DNA of 64,000 nt from Aliikangiella marina (GCF_007004765.1 NZ_VIKR01000001.1:1116001-1180000); one strand, 5' to 3'. Shown: positions 53,942 through 62,878, counted from the first letter of the stretch. Numbers and translations are program-made. Notes: generated by a model not told the origin, from the letters alone.

Positions 53942-56900
53942 ATGTTTAATCGTATTGTAGATTGGGCTGTGACAAACCGTTTGTTGGTTGTGATCGCTTT
54001 AATGACCTTAATGGTATCGGCCTATTTTATCATTCCAAAACTCAATCTTGACGCCTTCCCTGACGTGACCAATGTCCAGGTATCTGTCAATACTGAAGCA
54101 CCAGGTTTAGCAGCAGAAGAAGTCGAACAACTCATTACGTATCCGGTAGAGGCAGTTATGTACGCCTTACCGGATGTGGAAGAAGTTCGTTCTATTTCAA
54201 AAACGGGTTTGTCTGGTGTTACTGTTGTTTTTAATGAAGGCACAGATATTTATTTTGCAAGACAGTTGGTTTTTGAACGACTTCAAACCGCGAAAGAATT
54301 GATCCCAGATGGTGTCGGAACTCCTGAAATGGGACCTAACACTTCTGGCCTGGGCCAAGTGTTTCAATATCTATTAATTGCCGATCCAGGATCGGGATAT
54401 GACGCGATGACACTCAGGAGCCTCAATGATTGGGTCATCAAATTATTGCTTATCCCTGCTGGTGGTGTCACTGATGTTTTATCGTTTGGCGGTGAGGTTC
54501 GACAATATCAGGTCAATCTCGACCCATCTAAATTACTTGCTTTCGAACTTTCTCAACAGGATGTCATGGAAGCACTGGAAAAAAACAATGAAAATGTTGG
54601 CGGCTGGTACATGAATCGCGGTCAAGAACAGCTTGTTATCCGTGGCACAGGTTGGTTATCACATGGCGAACAGGGACTGAATGAAATAGGTCAAGTTCCT
54701 TTAAAAACCTTGAACGGCACTACGGTTACTGTTGATGATGTCGCAACGGTAGTCCTTGGAAACGAAATTCGTCAAGGTGCGGTAACCATGACCCGACGTA
54801 ATAAGGATGGTTCAGTTGAGAACATGGGGGAAGTTGTTTCTGGGATTGTTCTAAAAAGGATGGGCGCTAATACTAAAGAGACCATTGATAGCATTAATGC
54901 TCGAGCTGAACGAATAAATCAAGCGTTACCCAAAGGTGTAAAGTTTGAAGCCTTTTATGATCAAGCTGATTTAATAACACAAGCTGTCGATACTGTTGTG
55001 AATGCACTATCACTCGCATTTGTGTTAATTGTCGTTATCTTAGCGCTGTTTCTAATGAATATTCGTGCAACGCTGCTGGTGCTTATTTCTATTCCTATCT
55101 CGGTCGGGATCGCTTTGATGGTGATGTCCTGGTTTGGATTGTCTGCAAATTTGATGTCGCTTGGTGGCATTGCAGTTGCAATTGGCATGCTGGTTGACGG
55201 CTCTGTAGTGATGGTTGAAAACATGTTCAAACATTTGACGCATCCAGACTCATTACACGATGAAACCTCGCTGGCAAGTTCAAATAAAACGCTAAGCCCC
55301 CAAGGCTCAGCGGCGGGAAAAAGTGGAATCTCCTTGCGACTGCAGGAGGCTGGAAGAGAAGTTGCGAGACCAATATTTTTTGCTACTGCGATCATTCTTG
55401 TTGTCTTTATGCCGATGTTTACGTTTGAAGGGGTTGAAGCAAAACTTTTTCAACCAATGGCCGTGAGCATTATGCTAGCTATGATGGCAGCAGTTATGGT
55501 TGCTTTAATCATTGTTCCTGCACTAGCAACTTATCTTTTCAGACACAATTTAATACAACAAGAAAGTTTCGTTCTGAAACCCATCGATCATTTGTATCGG
55601 AAAACGCTTCAATGGGCCATTAAGAATACAAAAACAGTCATCGCATCGGCGGTGGTGCTTGTGGTCGCTGCAGCATTAATGATCCCACGATTAGGTACGG
55701 AGTTTGTTCCGGAATTAGAAGAAGGAACGATTAACTTGCGTGTCACCCTTGCTCCATCGTCTAGTTTGGATACCGCGCTAGAAGTGGCCCCAAAATTGGA
55801 ATCCATTATTATGACCTTTCCAGAGGTTAACTACGCGTTATCGCGAATAGGTCGTGCAGAGATTGGCGGCGATCCGGAACCTGTCAATAATATTGAAATC
55901 TATATTGGTTTGAAACCGATATCTGAATGGACCAGCGCTAGCGATCGATACGAACTTCAGTCGCTTATGGAATTAAAACTAGAGCAGCATCCTGGGCTCG
56001 TATTTAATTTTTCTCAGCCAATTGCAACTCGCGTTGACGAACTCTTATCGGGTGTCAAAGCACAATTGGCAATTAAGTTGTTTGGCCCCGATTTAACTGT
56101 ATTGGCAGAAAAGGGCCAGGAAATCGAAACTTTGATTAAATCGGTCAACGGGGCACGTGATGTTGCTATGGAGCAAATCGAAGGTGAATCTCAACTTGTC
56201 GTCAAACCTAACCGCCGAGCGCTTTCTCGATATGGTTTATCAGTTTCCGACGTAATGGGGCTGGTAAAAGATGGTTTAGGTGGAAATAGTGCGGGACAGA
56301 TTATTAATGGTAATGAACGTTACGATATATACGTCCGACTCGATGCTCAATTTCGACAAGATCGAGAAATCATTTCGGAGTTAAGACTAAGGTCACCGTC
56401 GGGAGCATGGGTAAGGCTGGGAGATGTTGCAGAGGTGTCTATTGAATCCGGTCCGCCGCAAGTTCGTCGTGATGATGTTCAACGCCGAGTGGTAATTCAA
56501 GCGAACGTTCAAGGCAGAGACATGGGCAGCGTAGTAACTGACATCCAGTCTACAATAACAAAAAATGTATCCCTGCCTACAGGTTACTCAGTTGAAATTG
56601 GTGGACAATTTGAAAACCAACAGCGTGCCCAAAAGCGGCTCTCGTTAGTTGTTCCGATTTCGCTAGGACTAATTGCCTTGTTGCTCTACTTTGCATTTAA
56701 TTCTGTCGGTCAGGCATTACTGATTTTGATTAACGTCCCACTCGCAATTATTGGCGGAGTTTTTTCCTTGTGGGCAACAGGACAATATCTATCGGTACCT
56801 AGTTCAGTGGGTTTTATCACGCTATTTGGCGTCGCTGTCCTTAATGGAGTCGTCATGGTCGAAAAGATTAATCAGCGCATCAATGATGGTCTTACCGTGA

Positions 56901-57136
56901 AAAATGCTGTTTTTAATGGTGCTGTTTCGAGGCTAAGGCCAGTTTTAATGACAGCGATTACCTCAACACTAGGACTCATTCCAATGTTGCTGTCTACTGG
57001 TGTTGGAGCCGAGATTCAAAAGCCCTTGGCGAGTGTTATTGTGGGTGGACTGGTAACTGCGACGTTTTTAACGCTTTATGTACTACCGGTCTTATTTTCC
57101 TGGTTTTCGAAAGGAAAATTATCTAAAGCGTATTAA
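53942..57136 (+). CDS. czcA: Heavy-metal efflux RND transporter (CzcA-like)
   Basis: 1064 residues, a normal HME-RND length with 12 helices and two large periplasmic loops. The N-terminal part LDAFPDVTNVQVSVNTEAPGL is typical of CzcA/CusA proteins. The proton-path helix 4 reads VAIGMLVDGSVVMVEN: Asp and Glu equal to D408/E415 of CzcA are present, but the first acidic residue (D402) is replaced, as in CusA-like and other HME types. The metal is therefore uncertain: Zn, Cd or Co are likely given czcI, czcD and cadR nearby. Confidence 0.93.
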   Translation: MFNRIVDWAVTNRLLVVIALMTLMVSAYFIIPKLNLDAFPDVTNVQVSVNTEAPGLAAEEVEQLITYPVEAVMYALPDVEEVRSISKTGLSGVTVVFNEGTDIYFARQLVFERLQTAKELIPDGVGTPEMGPNTSGLGQVFQYLLIADPGSGYDAMTLRSLNDWVIKLLLIPAGGVTDVLSFGGEVRQYQVNLDPSKLLAFELSQQDVMEALEKNNENVGGWYMNRGQEQLVIRGTGWLSHGEQGLNEIGQVPLKTLNGTTVTVDDVATVVLGNEIRQGAVTMTRRNKDGSVENMGEVVSGIVLKRMGANTKETIDSINARAERINQALPKGVKFEAFYDQADLITQAVDTVVNALSLAFVLIVVILALFLMNIRATLLVLISIPISVGIALMVMSWFGLSANLMSLGGIAVAIGMLVDGSVVMVENMFKHLTHPDSLHDETSLASSNKTLSPQGSAAGKSGISLRLQEAGREVARPIFFATAIILVVFMPMFTFEGVEAKLFQPMAVSIMLAMMAAVMVALIIVPALATYLFRHNLIQQESFVLKPIDHLYRKTLQWAIKNTKTVIASAVVLVVAAALMIPRLGTEFVPELEEGTINLRVTLAPSSSLDTALEVAPKLESIIMTFPEVNYALSRIGRAEIGGDPEPVNNIEIYIGLKPISEWTSASDRYELQSLMELKLEQHPGLVFNFSQPIATRVDELLSGVKAQLAIKLFGPDLTVLAEKGQEIETLIKSVNGARDVAMEQIEGESQLVVKPNRRALSRYGLSVSDVMGLVKDGLGGNSAGQIINGNERYDIYVRLDAQFRQDREIISELRLRSPSGAWVRLGDVAEVSIESGPPQVRRDDVQRRVVIQANVQGRDMGSVVTDIQSTITKNVSLPTGYSVEIGGQFENQQRAQKRLSLVVPISLGLIALLLYFAFNSVGQALLILINVPLAIIGGVFSLWATGQYLSVPSSVGFITLFGVAVLNGVVMVEKINQRINDGLTVKNAVFNGAVSRLRPVLMTAITSTLGLIPMLLSTGVGAEIQKPLASVIVGGLVTATFLTLYVLPVLFSWFSKGKLSKAY

Positions 57137-57143
57137 ATCTCAA

Positions 57144-57171
57144 AGCATCGAAGCGCTCTAGCTTCGATGCT
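57144..57171 (+). terminator. Strong hairpin between czcA and czcD
   Basis: AGCATCGAAGC-GCTCTA-GCTTCGATGCT: a perfect 11-bp stem with a 6-base loop, 7 bp after the czcA stop. There is no T-run, so it may be a partial terminator or a hairpin that protects the czcCBA message and separates czcD expression. Confidence 0.6.
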
Positions 57172-57208
57172 GATTAAACTAATACAAGAAGACTTTAGTT
57201 GAAAGGAA

Positions 57209-58093
57209 TTGAAGATGCATTCTCATGATAACAATAGTAGCAATCGAATTGGTTGGGCATTCTTTCTTAATTTAGGTTTTACCATTATTGAGTTTATCGG
57301 TGGCCTTCTGACTAACAGCACTGCAATAATGGCCGATGCTATACATGATTTAGGCGATAGTATATCCATCGGGATGTCTTGGTTGCTAAGTAAGCTTGCT
57401 GAAAAAGATCCCGACTCAACATTTACGTATGGTTATTTTCGTTTTTCTTTACTTGGTGCATTAATTAATGGGTTGGTGTTGATTTTAGGCTCTGCCTGGA
57501 TCATGTTTGAGGCGATCCCTAGATTAAGTGAACCAGTTATGCCCAATGTTGAAGGGATGTTGGGACTAGCTATTTTCGGTGTTGTCGTTAATGGTTATGC
57601 AGCATACAAATTAAGCTCTGGAAAATCTTTAAATGAAAGAATATTAAACTGGCACCTCATAGAAGATGTACTTGGTTGGGTCGCAGTTCTTTTACTGTCA
57701 GTCATTCTCATGTTTATTGACGCACCAATTTTAGATCCGATCTTATCAATTCTATTTACATTGTTTATCTTATTTAATGTAGCCAAGAACTTAACAATTA
57801 CTATTAAAACTTTTCTACAAGCGACACCCGATACGCATTTGTTGCAGGAAGTAAAATTAAAGTTAGAAGGATTGGAAAGTGTTCAAAGCGTCCATCATTT
57901 ACATTTCTGGTCATTAGATGGCGAGAAACACGTTTTAACAGGTCATGTTGTGCTTGTTAAAACAGTCACCTTGGATTCATTACTCGGTCTGAAGAGAGAA
58001 ATAAAAAAACGGTTGGAAACATACCAGTTCAAACATACAACTATAGAACTGGAATTTTCCGATGAGCATTGTAGGGATGAAGATAACAACTAA
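57209..58093 (+). CDS. czcD: CzcD/ZitB-type cation diffusion facilitator
   Basis: 294 residues with six helices. TM2 holds the metal-site motif MADAIHDLGDS (HDxxD) and TM5 holds WHLIEDVLGW (HxxxD). The cytoplasmic C-terminal domain (about 205-290) has VQSVHHLHFWSLDGEKHVLTGHV. It is a Zn/Cd/Co proton antiporter of the inner membrane that feeds the periplasmic CzcCBA pump. Good ribosome binding site GAAAGGAATTGAAG before the ATG. It ends directly against the stop of the converging transglutaminase-like gene. Confidence 0.93.
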   Translation: MKMHSHDNNSSNRIGWAFFLNLGFTIIEFIGGLLTNSTAIMADAIHDLGDSISIGMSWLLSKLAEKDPDSTFTYGYFRFSLLGALINGLVLILGSAWIMFEAIPRLSEPVMPNVEGMLGLAIFGVVVNGYAAYKLSSGKSLNERILNWHLIEDVLGWVAVLLLSVILMFIDAPILDPILSILFTLFILFNVAKNLTITIKTFLQATPDTHLLQEVKLKLEGLESVQSVHHLHFWSLDGEKHVLTGHVVLVKTVTLDSLLGLKREIKKRLETYQFKHTTIELEFSDEHCRDEDNN

Positions 58094-58822
58094 TTACCTA
58101 TTGGACGCGATTCCTTCGGACCGAATTCTATTTACATTTAAATTCATTAAGTGCCGTAACACATAACGAAATAGTATTTTTTTTACTCCAGATAAGTTAC
58201 TTCCATATTTCGCATAAAAATCATCAGGTTGAGCATACACACCAAAATCATCAGCAATACCTTCACTTTGTATGTAGGTATCTTCACCTGTCCAATCGAT
58301 TTCAGGCTCACTTAAGCATTTAGTCGAAATACCATATCCTGAGAATTGATTACATTGATTAGAAAAGTTACGTTGAACTTGTTTTAAATAGGGTTTATCA
58401 ATGATGTAACCTTCCAAGTTGACCCAACGATCATTATGATAAATTTCTACCCAGCTGTGGATTATACGTTCAGGAGCAAAGAAAAATAGATAGTTTGGAA
58501 TTGCGCCGCGTTGCAATTCATTATAAATAGTAAATCCATGGAATCTGGTTGGTATTCCAACTGCGCGCAGAAGAGCTATTAATAGAGTTCCTTTAGTGTT
58601 GCATTGCCCATATCCATCACTTAAAACTTGGCTTGCAGATAAACGGTCATCTGCATTATAGCCAAATAAGATCTCGTCTCTTACAAAATTGTATATTGCC
58701 CCAATAGCGTCAAATCGGTCCAAATCTCCCCACTTTCTTTGTTTAATCAAGTCTTGAACTTTCGGATCGCCAAAGTCCAACATAGGAGTTTCGATTAAAA
58801 AATCGCTATTTAGTTCTGCCAT
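58094..58822 (-). CDS. Transglutaminase-like domain protein
   Basis: 242 residues. The transglutaminase-like core has the nucleophile in DGYGQCNTKGTLLIALLRAVGIPTR (Cys), the His in HSWVEIYHNDRW and an acidic/amide residue in WVNLEGYII. There is no signal peptide or membrane segment, so it may act in the cytoplasm as a protease or amidase. Family members are varied and their substrates unknown. It converges with czcD, and its stop abuts that gene's stop. The upstream region holds one copy of a 20-bp direct repeat. Confidence 0.78.
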   Translation of the reverse strand: MAELNSDFLIETPMLDFGDPKVQDLIKQRKWGDLDRFDAIGAIYNFVRDEILFGYNADDRLSASQVLSDGYGQCNTKGTLLIALLRAVGIPTRFHGFTIYNELQRGAIPNYLFFFAPERIIHSWVEIYHNDRWVNLEGYIIDKPYLKQVQRNFSNQCNQFSGYGISTKCLSEPEIDWTGEDTYIQSEGIADDFGVYAQPDDFYAKYGSNLSGVKKILFRYVLRHLMNLNVNRIRSEGIASNR

Positions 58823-58878
58823 GGATATGTCTCTCTATTGAATATGATTAAAGAATATTCAAATAAATGATGGATAAC

Positions 58879-58898
58879 TTGAATAAACTGGCTAACTT
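58879..58898. repeat. Direct repeat, copy 1
   Basis: TTGAATAAACTGGCTAACTT, identical to the copy at 59179-59198, exactly 300 bases away. It is upstream of the transglutaminase-like gene. Confidence 0.9.
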
Positions 58899-58931
58899 TG
58901 TAGTTTCAGCAACAATACGATTTGTTAACCG

Positions 58932-59123
58932 TTATCCATGACTAATTTCAGAGTTTTGTTTCTTTACGAAAGCAAATAATGAAATACCAGCCAGTAATAT
59001 AAGTGGATGAATTACCATTCCGTGGAATATGGAAATATCAGCAATCATTCCATGAATTAGGGTAGCTAATATAGTCACCAAAGCAATAACAATTAAAATG
59101 AGAGTGATAAGTTTCTGTTTCAT
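58932..59123 (-). CDS. Small two-helix membrane protein
   Basis: 63 residues, mostly two hydrophobic helices (about 5-25 and 33-53) with His in the loop (DISIFHGMVIHPLILL) and a charged tail. The ATG start has AGGAAT about 7 bases upstream on the coding strand. Family unknown; small membrane proteins of this kind are often found with metal or stress genes. It sits alone between two identical 20-bp repeats. Confidence 0.6.
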   Translation of the reverse strand: MKQKLITLILIVIALVTILATLIHGMIADISIFHGMVIHPLILLAGISLFAFVKKQNSEISHG

Positions 59124-59178
59124 AGGCTATTCCTGCTAAATAATAGCAATTAGAATAACTCTTCCATCATTTTGATAA

Positions 59179-59198
59179 TTGAATAAACTGGCTAACTT
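59179..59198. repeat. Direct repeat, copy 2, with hairpin at the araC-like stop
   Basis: Second copy of TTGAATAAACTGGCTAACTT. Here the following bases make a perfect hairpin TTGAATAA-ACTGGCTAAC-TTATTCAA (59179-59204) that covers the stop codon of the AraC-family gene. The first copy lacks the right arm. Confidence 0.88.
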
Positions 59199-59200
59199 AT

Positions 59201-59941
59201 TCAAAAAAGGGAAAGTGCCTGCCTTATAGACATCCCAAAGTTTTTTCGAAACGTTCTACTCAGATGTGCACTATCTGAAAAGCCTGCCAAATAAGCAGCT
59301 TCGGTAGCAGACTTATTGTTTACTAATGCCTGAATTGCACACATCATCCTACGCCATAGTAGATAAGGTCTCCATGAAATCCCCATTTCTTCACTAAATA
59401 AATGAAGAAAGCGACTTTCTGAGAGAGCTAGTTGTTTAGCCACTTCAGAAGCTCTCCAACTTGAAGGCTTAATACAATCCCCCTTTAAACATTGGTTGAG
59501 TTCAGTGAGTAATTGTTGAATACGCTTATCTTTTACTTTATTTTCGTTTAGAACCAAAAATTGTTGAGTTAAACCTAACTCACTAAACAATGGTTCTAAA
59601 TAATCATTTATCTCTTCTGTTTCTTTTGATAATTCATTAATAGTGAAATTGGATATAGGAAATGATTTGTACAATTCTCCCGCAAGCTTGGCAGATAACT
59701 CCGCCCCCAAGTTACTATTTGGTTCAATAAGCAACACCCAGCCTTCTGACATCTCGAGTTGATGTTCAACCATGGAGTTTACTAGAGTTGTTCCTGCTAT
59801 AGCTTTATTATTTAATTTACAATCTAAATCTTCTTTGCACCATATTACTTGTATGGAATGATGGCTATGAGAAGCGGCATCGATGCTTGAACCATAAATA
59901 GCAACAACCCCTGGATTAATCCAAATGGCAGGTTTAATCAT
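59201..59941 (-). CDS. AraC-family transcriptional regulator
   Basis: 246 residues. The C-terminal about 100 residues form the AraC double helix-turn-helix: ASEVAKQLALSESRFLHLFSEEMG and ATEAAYLAGFSDSAHLSRTFRKNFG. The N-terminal half has no family I can name but has a beta-rich start as in cupin-like sensor domains, with SHSHHSIQVIW. Target genes are unknown; the neighbours upstream (mntP) and downstream (small membrane and transglutaminase-like genes) are candidates. Confidence 0.88.
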   Translation of the reverse strand: MIKPAIWINPGVVAIYGSSIDAASHSHHSIQVIWCKEDLDCKLNNKAIAGTTLVNSMVEHQLEMSEGWVLLIEPNSNLGAELSAKLAGELYKSFPISNFTINELSKETEEINDYLEPLFSELGLTQQFLVLNENKVKDKRIQQLLTELNQCLKGDCIKPSSWRASEVAKQLALSESRFLHLFSEEMGISWRPYLLWRRMMCAIQALVNNKSATEAAYLAGFSDSAHLSRTFRKNFGMSIRQALSLF

Positions 59942-60248
59942 AATATTCGACCATTAACGAAAACCAGTGTTTAAAAGTCGTCATGTAAAGTGAGATATGA
60001 ATACATTTATTCTTTACCTGGTGTATACCGAGTTTTGTCATAAGTATACGATGAATAGTTTCCCCAAAACAAAACGAGAAATTATATCCGCAGCTTTAAC
60101 ATCATAAATCTATCTAACAATTAAAGGTGAAGGAAATAGATCCTTTTAAAACCAATAATCACTAAGATTTTGATATGGTTCAATACTAATCTATAGGCTC
60201 TATAATAAATAGCTTCAACTTCATTACATAACTCTGCAGGAAATTACA
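59942..60248. other. Intergenic region with possible mntP promoter
   Basis: 307 bp between the divergent AraC-like and mntP genes. A TATAAT at 60201-60206 with a weak TTCAAT 16 bases upstream may serve mntP. I looked for the yybP-ykoY manganese riboswitch found before mntP in E. coli and saw no similarity. Confidence 0.4.
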
Positions 60249-60788
60249 TTGCTCGAATTAATAATCCTCGCTATCGCTTTAAGCCTGGACGCTTTCGCAG
60301 TATCTATAGGGCTGGGAGCGCGTCATCAAATTAACCCGCAGATACTAGCGATAAAATCCGGAGTTTACTTTGGTGTTTTTCAAGGGGGCATGCCGGTTAT
60401 TGGTTATTTGGGCGGTCAAGGTACCTTGGCTTGGGTCGAGACTTATGCGCCCTGGGTGGCCGCCGGATTACTCTTTCTTATCGGAATGAAAATGATTTAT
60501 GAGTCATATTCGGAAGGTATCGAGCAGGATATATCCCAAGTAACACCACGAGTCATGCTAATACTAGCCATTGCAACCAGTATTGATGCTATGGCAGCAG
60601 GATTCGCGCTAGCACTGCTCGGGATTAGCCTTACCATTGCATGCATATTAATTGGTTTAACTACTTTTGCATTTAGTTATGTCGGAGTTTTCATTGGTGT
60701 TAAAAGCGGTACCTATCTAGAAAGTAAAGCTGAAATTATAGGTGGAGTTATCTTGATAATGATTGGTGTTAAGCTCCTAATTTGGTAG
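60249..60788 (+). CDS. mntP: Manganese efflux pump MntP
   Basis: 179 residues with six helices. The conserved acidic motifs are [15 protein letters not shown] (about 10-24) and [16 protein letters not shown] (about 110-125). It exports excess manganese from the cytoplasm. TTG start after AGGAAATTACA. It is divergent from the AraC-like gene and convergent with the membrane protein gene at 60803. It may be part of the metal-resistance set carried by the element, or chromosomal. Confidence 0.9.
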   Translation: MLELIILAIALSLDAFAVSIGLGARHQINPQILAIKSGVYFGVFQGGMPVIGYLGGQGTLAWVETYAPWVAAGLLFLIGMKMIYESYSEGIEQDISQVTPRVMLILAIATSIDAMAAGFALALLGISLTIACILIGLTTFAFSYVGVFIGVKSGTYLESKAEIIGGVILIMIGVKLLIW

Positions 60789-60802
60789 AGCCACTAACAA
60801 AT

Positions 60803-61348
60803 TTATTCTTCGATACGCCGATTCTCCCACTCATCAATATTTCGAATAAATCCCGGGCAATGGTGCTCATAAGAGTTTTTCCCAGTGAAGATAGTCCATA
60901 AATGAGGAATTGCCCTCATTTCACATCCAGGAGTTTTGTTAATGGCGGAAAGAACAAATGATATTCCAAGATGGCCGAATACGTAGGTCATCCAAAACAT
61001 TAAAAAGGCTGTTAATACTTTGCCAAACATTGGCCCGCCAGATAGCCACTCATATATGAAAATCGCGAGTGTAGTGGTAAAAACAAAAACTTGAGCCCAA
61101 TAATTGTTTTTCAGAGTAAATCCAAGATTTAACACTGGGCGGAGTAAATAGAATCCGAGGAAGATGGTACAAATAGCAACAGGATTAACCGGCCAGCCTC
61201 GTTCAATCATTCCGGGAATATCGTCAACAATTTGCCTGACTAAATCGAGGCAAATCACGCCTAGAGCGAGTCGGACAATACGCCCGATTATTCGTGGCGG
61301 CTCAATACTGCCATGTTCTTGATACGAATCGTTTACCGTGTCCATCAT
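60803..61348 (-). CDS. Four-helix membrane protein of unknown family
   Basis: About 181 residues from one of two adjacent ATGs (61348 or 61345) after AGAGGTGA. Four hydrophobic segments lie at about 25-45, 58-75, 85-105 and 110-135. The tail has a conserved-looking signature: PGCEMRAIPHLW then EHHCPGF, with two Cys and two His that may bind metal. I do not recognise the family with certainty. It follows the GDCCVxC gene by 43 bp on the same strand and could be the last gene of the mer-type operon. Confidence 0.6.
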   Translation of the reverse strand: MMDTVNDSYQEHGSIEPPRIIGRIVRLALGVICLDLVRQIVDDIPGMIERGWPVNPVAICTIFLGFYLLRPVLNLGFTLKNNYWAQVFVFTTTLAIFIYEWLSGGPMFGKVLTAFLMFWMTYVFGHLGISFVLSAINKTPGCEMRAIPHLWTIFTGKNSYEHHCPGFIRNIDEWENRRIEE

Positions 61349-61390
61349 CAATCACCTCTTTTAGCACCAATCGACAAGAGGCAACTTTAG

Positions 61391-61621
61391 TTAAGAACCA
61401 CTACAACAAGCGTTACCTTCTTGAATCGGTGGACATTTCACTGTTCCATATGAGCAATAAACACAACAGTCACCTTTCAACGGACTGAGTAGTGTTTTGC
61501 AAGATTCACATTCGTAATACCACTGACAGGCATTAGTCGGCATTTCTTCTTTTTTTTGAAACCCACATTCTGGACAAGTGATTGTGGAATGTAATTCTAT
61601 GTTGCTCATTAAGTTATCCAA
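61391..61621 (-). CDS. GDCCVxC-motif cysteine-rich protein
   Basis: 76 residues with ten Cys. It has the naming motif GDCCVYC (about 49-55), a preceding CPECGFQKKEEMP zinc-ribbon-like part, WYYECESCKTLL, and a CCSGS end. Proteins of this type are commonly annotated 'GDCCVxC domain' and lie in mercury-type clusters next to MerT and MerP. It probably handles thiophilic metals in the cytoplasm. It is 31 bp downstream of merP. Confidence 0.85.
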   Translation of the reverse strand: MDNLMSNIELHSTITCPECGFQKKEEMPTNACQWYYECESCKTLLSPLKGDCCVYCSYGTVKCPPIQEGNACCSGS

Positions 61622-61652
61622 ATATTTGATTTAAAACTGTATCGACGTTATT

Positions 61653-61940
61653 TCAGCTATCGGTCAGTTTTGCGGGAAAACCCGCATTAGTAACTGCTGT
61701 AGCCAAATCCGATGATTTTAATTTTTCATCATCAAATGTCACTTTAACTGTTTTATCTTTCATTGAAACTTTTACTTTATCAACCCCTTCAAGGTCATAT
61801 AGTGCGGCTCGAACGACTACCGGACAAGTCGCGCAATCCATATGATCGACTTTAAGTGTCACTTCTTTGATTGCTGCCATCGTCGAAAACGAGGTTAAAG
61901 TAAAAGTTAATACAAAGAAGTATTTGCTTAATAATTTCAT
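61653..61940 (-). CDS. merP: MerP-like periplasmic metal-binding protein
   Basis: 95 residues. Signal peptide (about 1-22, ending TMAA) and one HMA domain with VDHMDCATCPVVVRAAL (CxxC at about 36-39). In mer systems MerP traps Hg(II) in the periplasm and passes it to MerT. It is one base downstream of merT's stop, so the two are co-translated. The motif has CATC in place of the common CxxC variants. Confidence 0.9.
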   Translation of the reverse strand: MKLLSKYFFVLTFTLTSFSTMAAIKEVTLKVDHMDCATCPVVVRAALYDLEGVDKVKVSMKDKTVKVTFDDEKLKSSDLATAVTNAGFPAKLTDS

Positions 61941-61941
61941 C

Positions 61942-62304
61942 TTATTCAGCTCCGTAAAGATAGTTAACTATGTAAGGAAAAATCGTAGCAATTAAAATCA
62001 TCACTGCTGCCAGCCAAAAACATCTCTTAACCAATTTTTTAGGCAGCGGCTGACTACACAATTGATCTTCCTTACACTCTTTTTTAGGTTTAATGAAAAT
62101 AAAGTAATAGCTTAATGCGAGGAGCGAGAAAGCGACTGCTGTAAACCAAGTGTGATAAGCAGCCATTGCCGTTAGGTTAGCAATCCAGGCACCTGAAATT
62201 CCAACCCAGATAAAAATTAAAGGTAAAACACAACAGGCAGATGCAGCTATTCCACCGGCGATAGCTCCGCTCACTGCCGTCCATCGCTTTTGATTTGGGG
62301 TCAT
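61942..62304 (-). CDS. merT: MerT-like mercuric transport protein
   Basis: 120 residues with three helices. TM1 holds the vicinal cysteines ASACCVLPL (about 22-27). A second pair lies in the cytoplasmic loop after TM2 (CKEDQLC, about 77-83). MerT moves Hg(II) into the cytoplasm for reduction by MerA. No merA is in the window, so the fate of the metal is unclear. It is the first gene of the operon behind the MerR-type promoter at 62422-62452. Confidence 0.9.
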   Translation of the reverse strand: MTPNQKRWTAVSGAIAGGIAASACCVLPLIFIWVGISGAWIANLTAMAAYHTWFTAVAFSLLALSYYFIFIKPKKECKEDQLCSQPLPKKLVKRCFWLAAVMILIATIFPYIVNYLYGAE

Positions 62305-62421
62305 TATTTATCACCCGATAGATTTGGAGCGCGTAATACTACCGAAAATAGTATGTAACTAATTGTTTTAATTAGATTTAACATTCACTAACTACCTAAA
62401 TGTGAAATAGTCATACCTTTA

Positions 62422-62452
62422 ATGCTAATATCTGTAGTAACTACAGATGCAA
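62422..62452 (-). promoter_or_regulatory. MerR-type promoter of merTP, 19-base spacer
   Basis: Read on the minus strand: TTGCAT, then 19 bases, then TAGCAT. A perfect 9+1+9 dyad, ATCTGTAGT-A-ACTACAGAT (62430-62448), fills the spacer. It lies between divergent merT and merR, as in mer operons. The sequence differs from the classic mer operator (GTAC-based arms). Confidence 0.85.
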
Positions 62453-62470
62453 GTTTTGTTGAAATTTACT

Positions 62471-62878
62471 ATGACGAGTAGCTTAAAAACCATCGGTCGT
62501 GTATCTAAGCAGACTGGTGTGAACATCGAAACCATTCGCTATTACGAAAAGATAGGTCTTGTTGATGCACCTTTAAGAAGCGAGGGTGGAAACAGGTTGT
62601 TCGATGGAGAAAATATTCGGCGACTCAATTTTATTAAGCGTTCACGCGAATTAGGCTTTAGTCTTGAAGAAATTCGTGCTTTATTGCAATTATCATCGAG
62701 TAATTCTAAAGACTGTCGAGCAGCCCAAAAAATCGCTAACGCTCATTTAGAAATAGTAAGGAGTAAAATAAGCGATCTACAACAGCTTGCCGAAGTTCTA
62801 GACAATCTTTCCGCAAAATGTGACCCGTCAGCGCCCGATGAATGTCCAATATTGCATTCATTAAACGAACATAACTAA
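62471..62878 (+). CDS. merR: MerR-type Hg-responsive regulator
   Basis: 135 residues from ATG 62471; an upstream in-frame ATG at 62447 lies within the operator and would add eight residues. The helix-turn-helix is VSKQTGVNIETIRYYEKIGL. The three Hg ligands are in place: Cys in SKDCRAAQKI (about 79), and a Cys-X7-Cys loop KCDPSAPDEC (about 115-123). It probably activates merTP upon binding Hg(II) or a similar metal. A terminator follows at 62908. Confidence 0.92.
   Translation: MTSSLKTIGRVSKQTGVNIETIRYYEKIGLVDAPLRSEGGNRLFDGENIRRLNFIKRSRELGFSLEEIRALLQLSSSNSKDCRAAQKIANAHLEIVRSKISDLQQLAEVLDNLSAKCDPSAPDECPILHSLNEHN

Noticed and set aside
58899-59198. Integron-type attC cassette
   Set aside because: GGCTAAC resembles part of an attC core, but no paired GTTRRRY end, no imperfect attC stem and no IntI-type integrase motif are seen.
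59942-60248. Manganese riboswitch (yybP-ykoY) before mntP
   Set aside because: I looked for its conserved purine-rich loops and found nothing similar.
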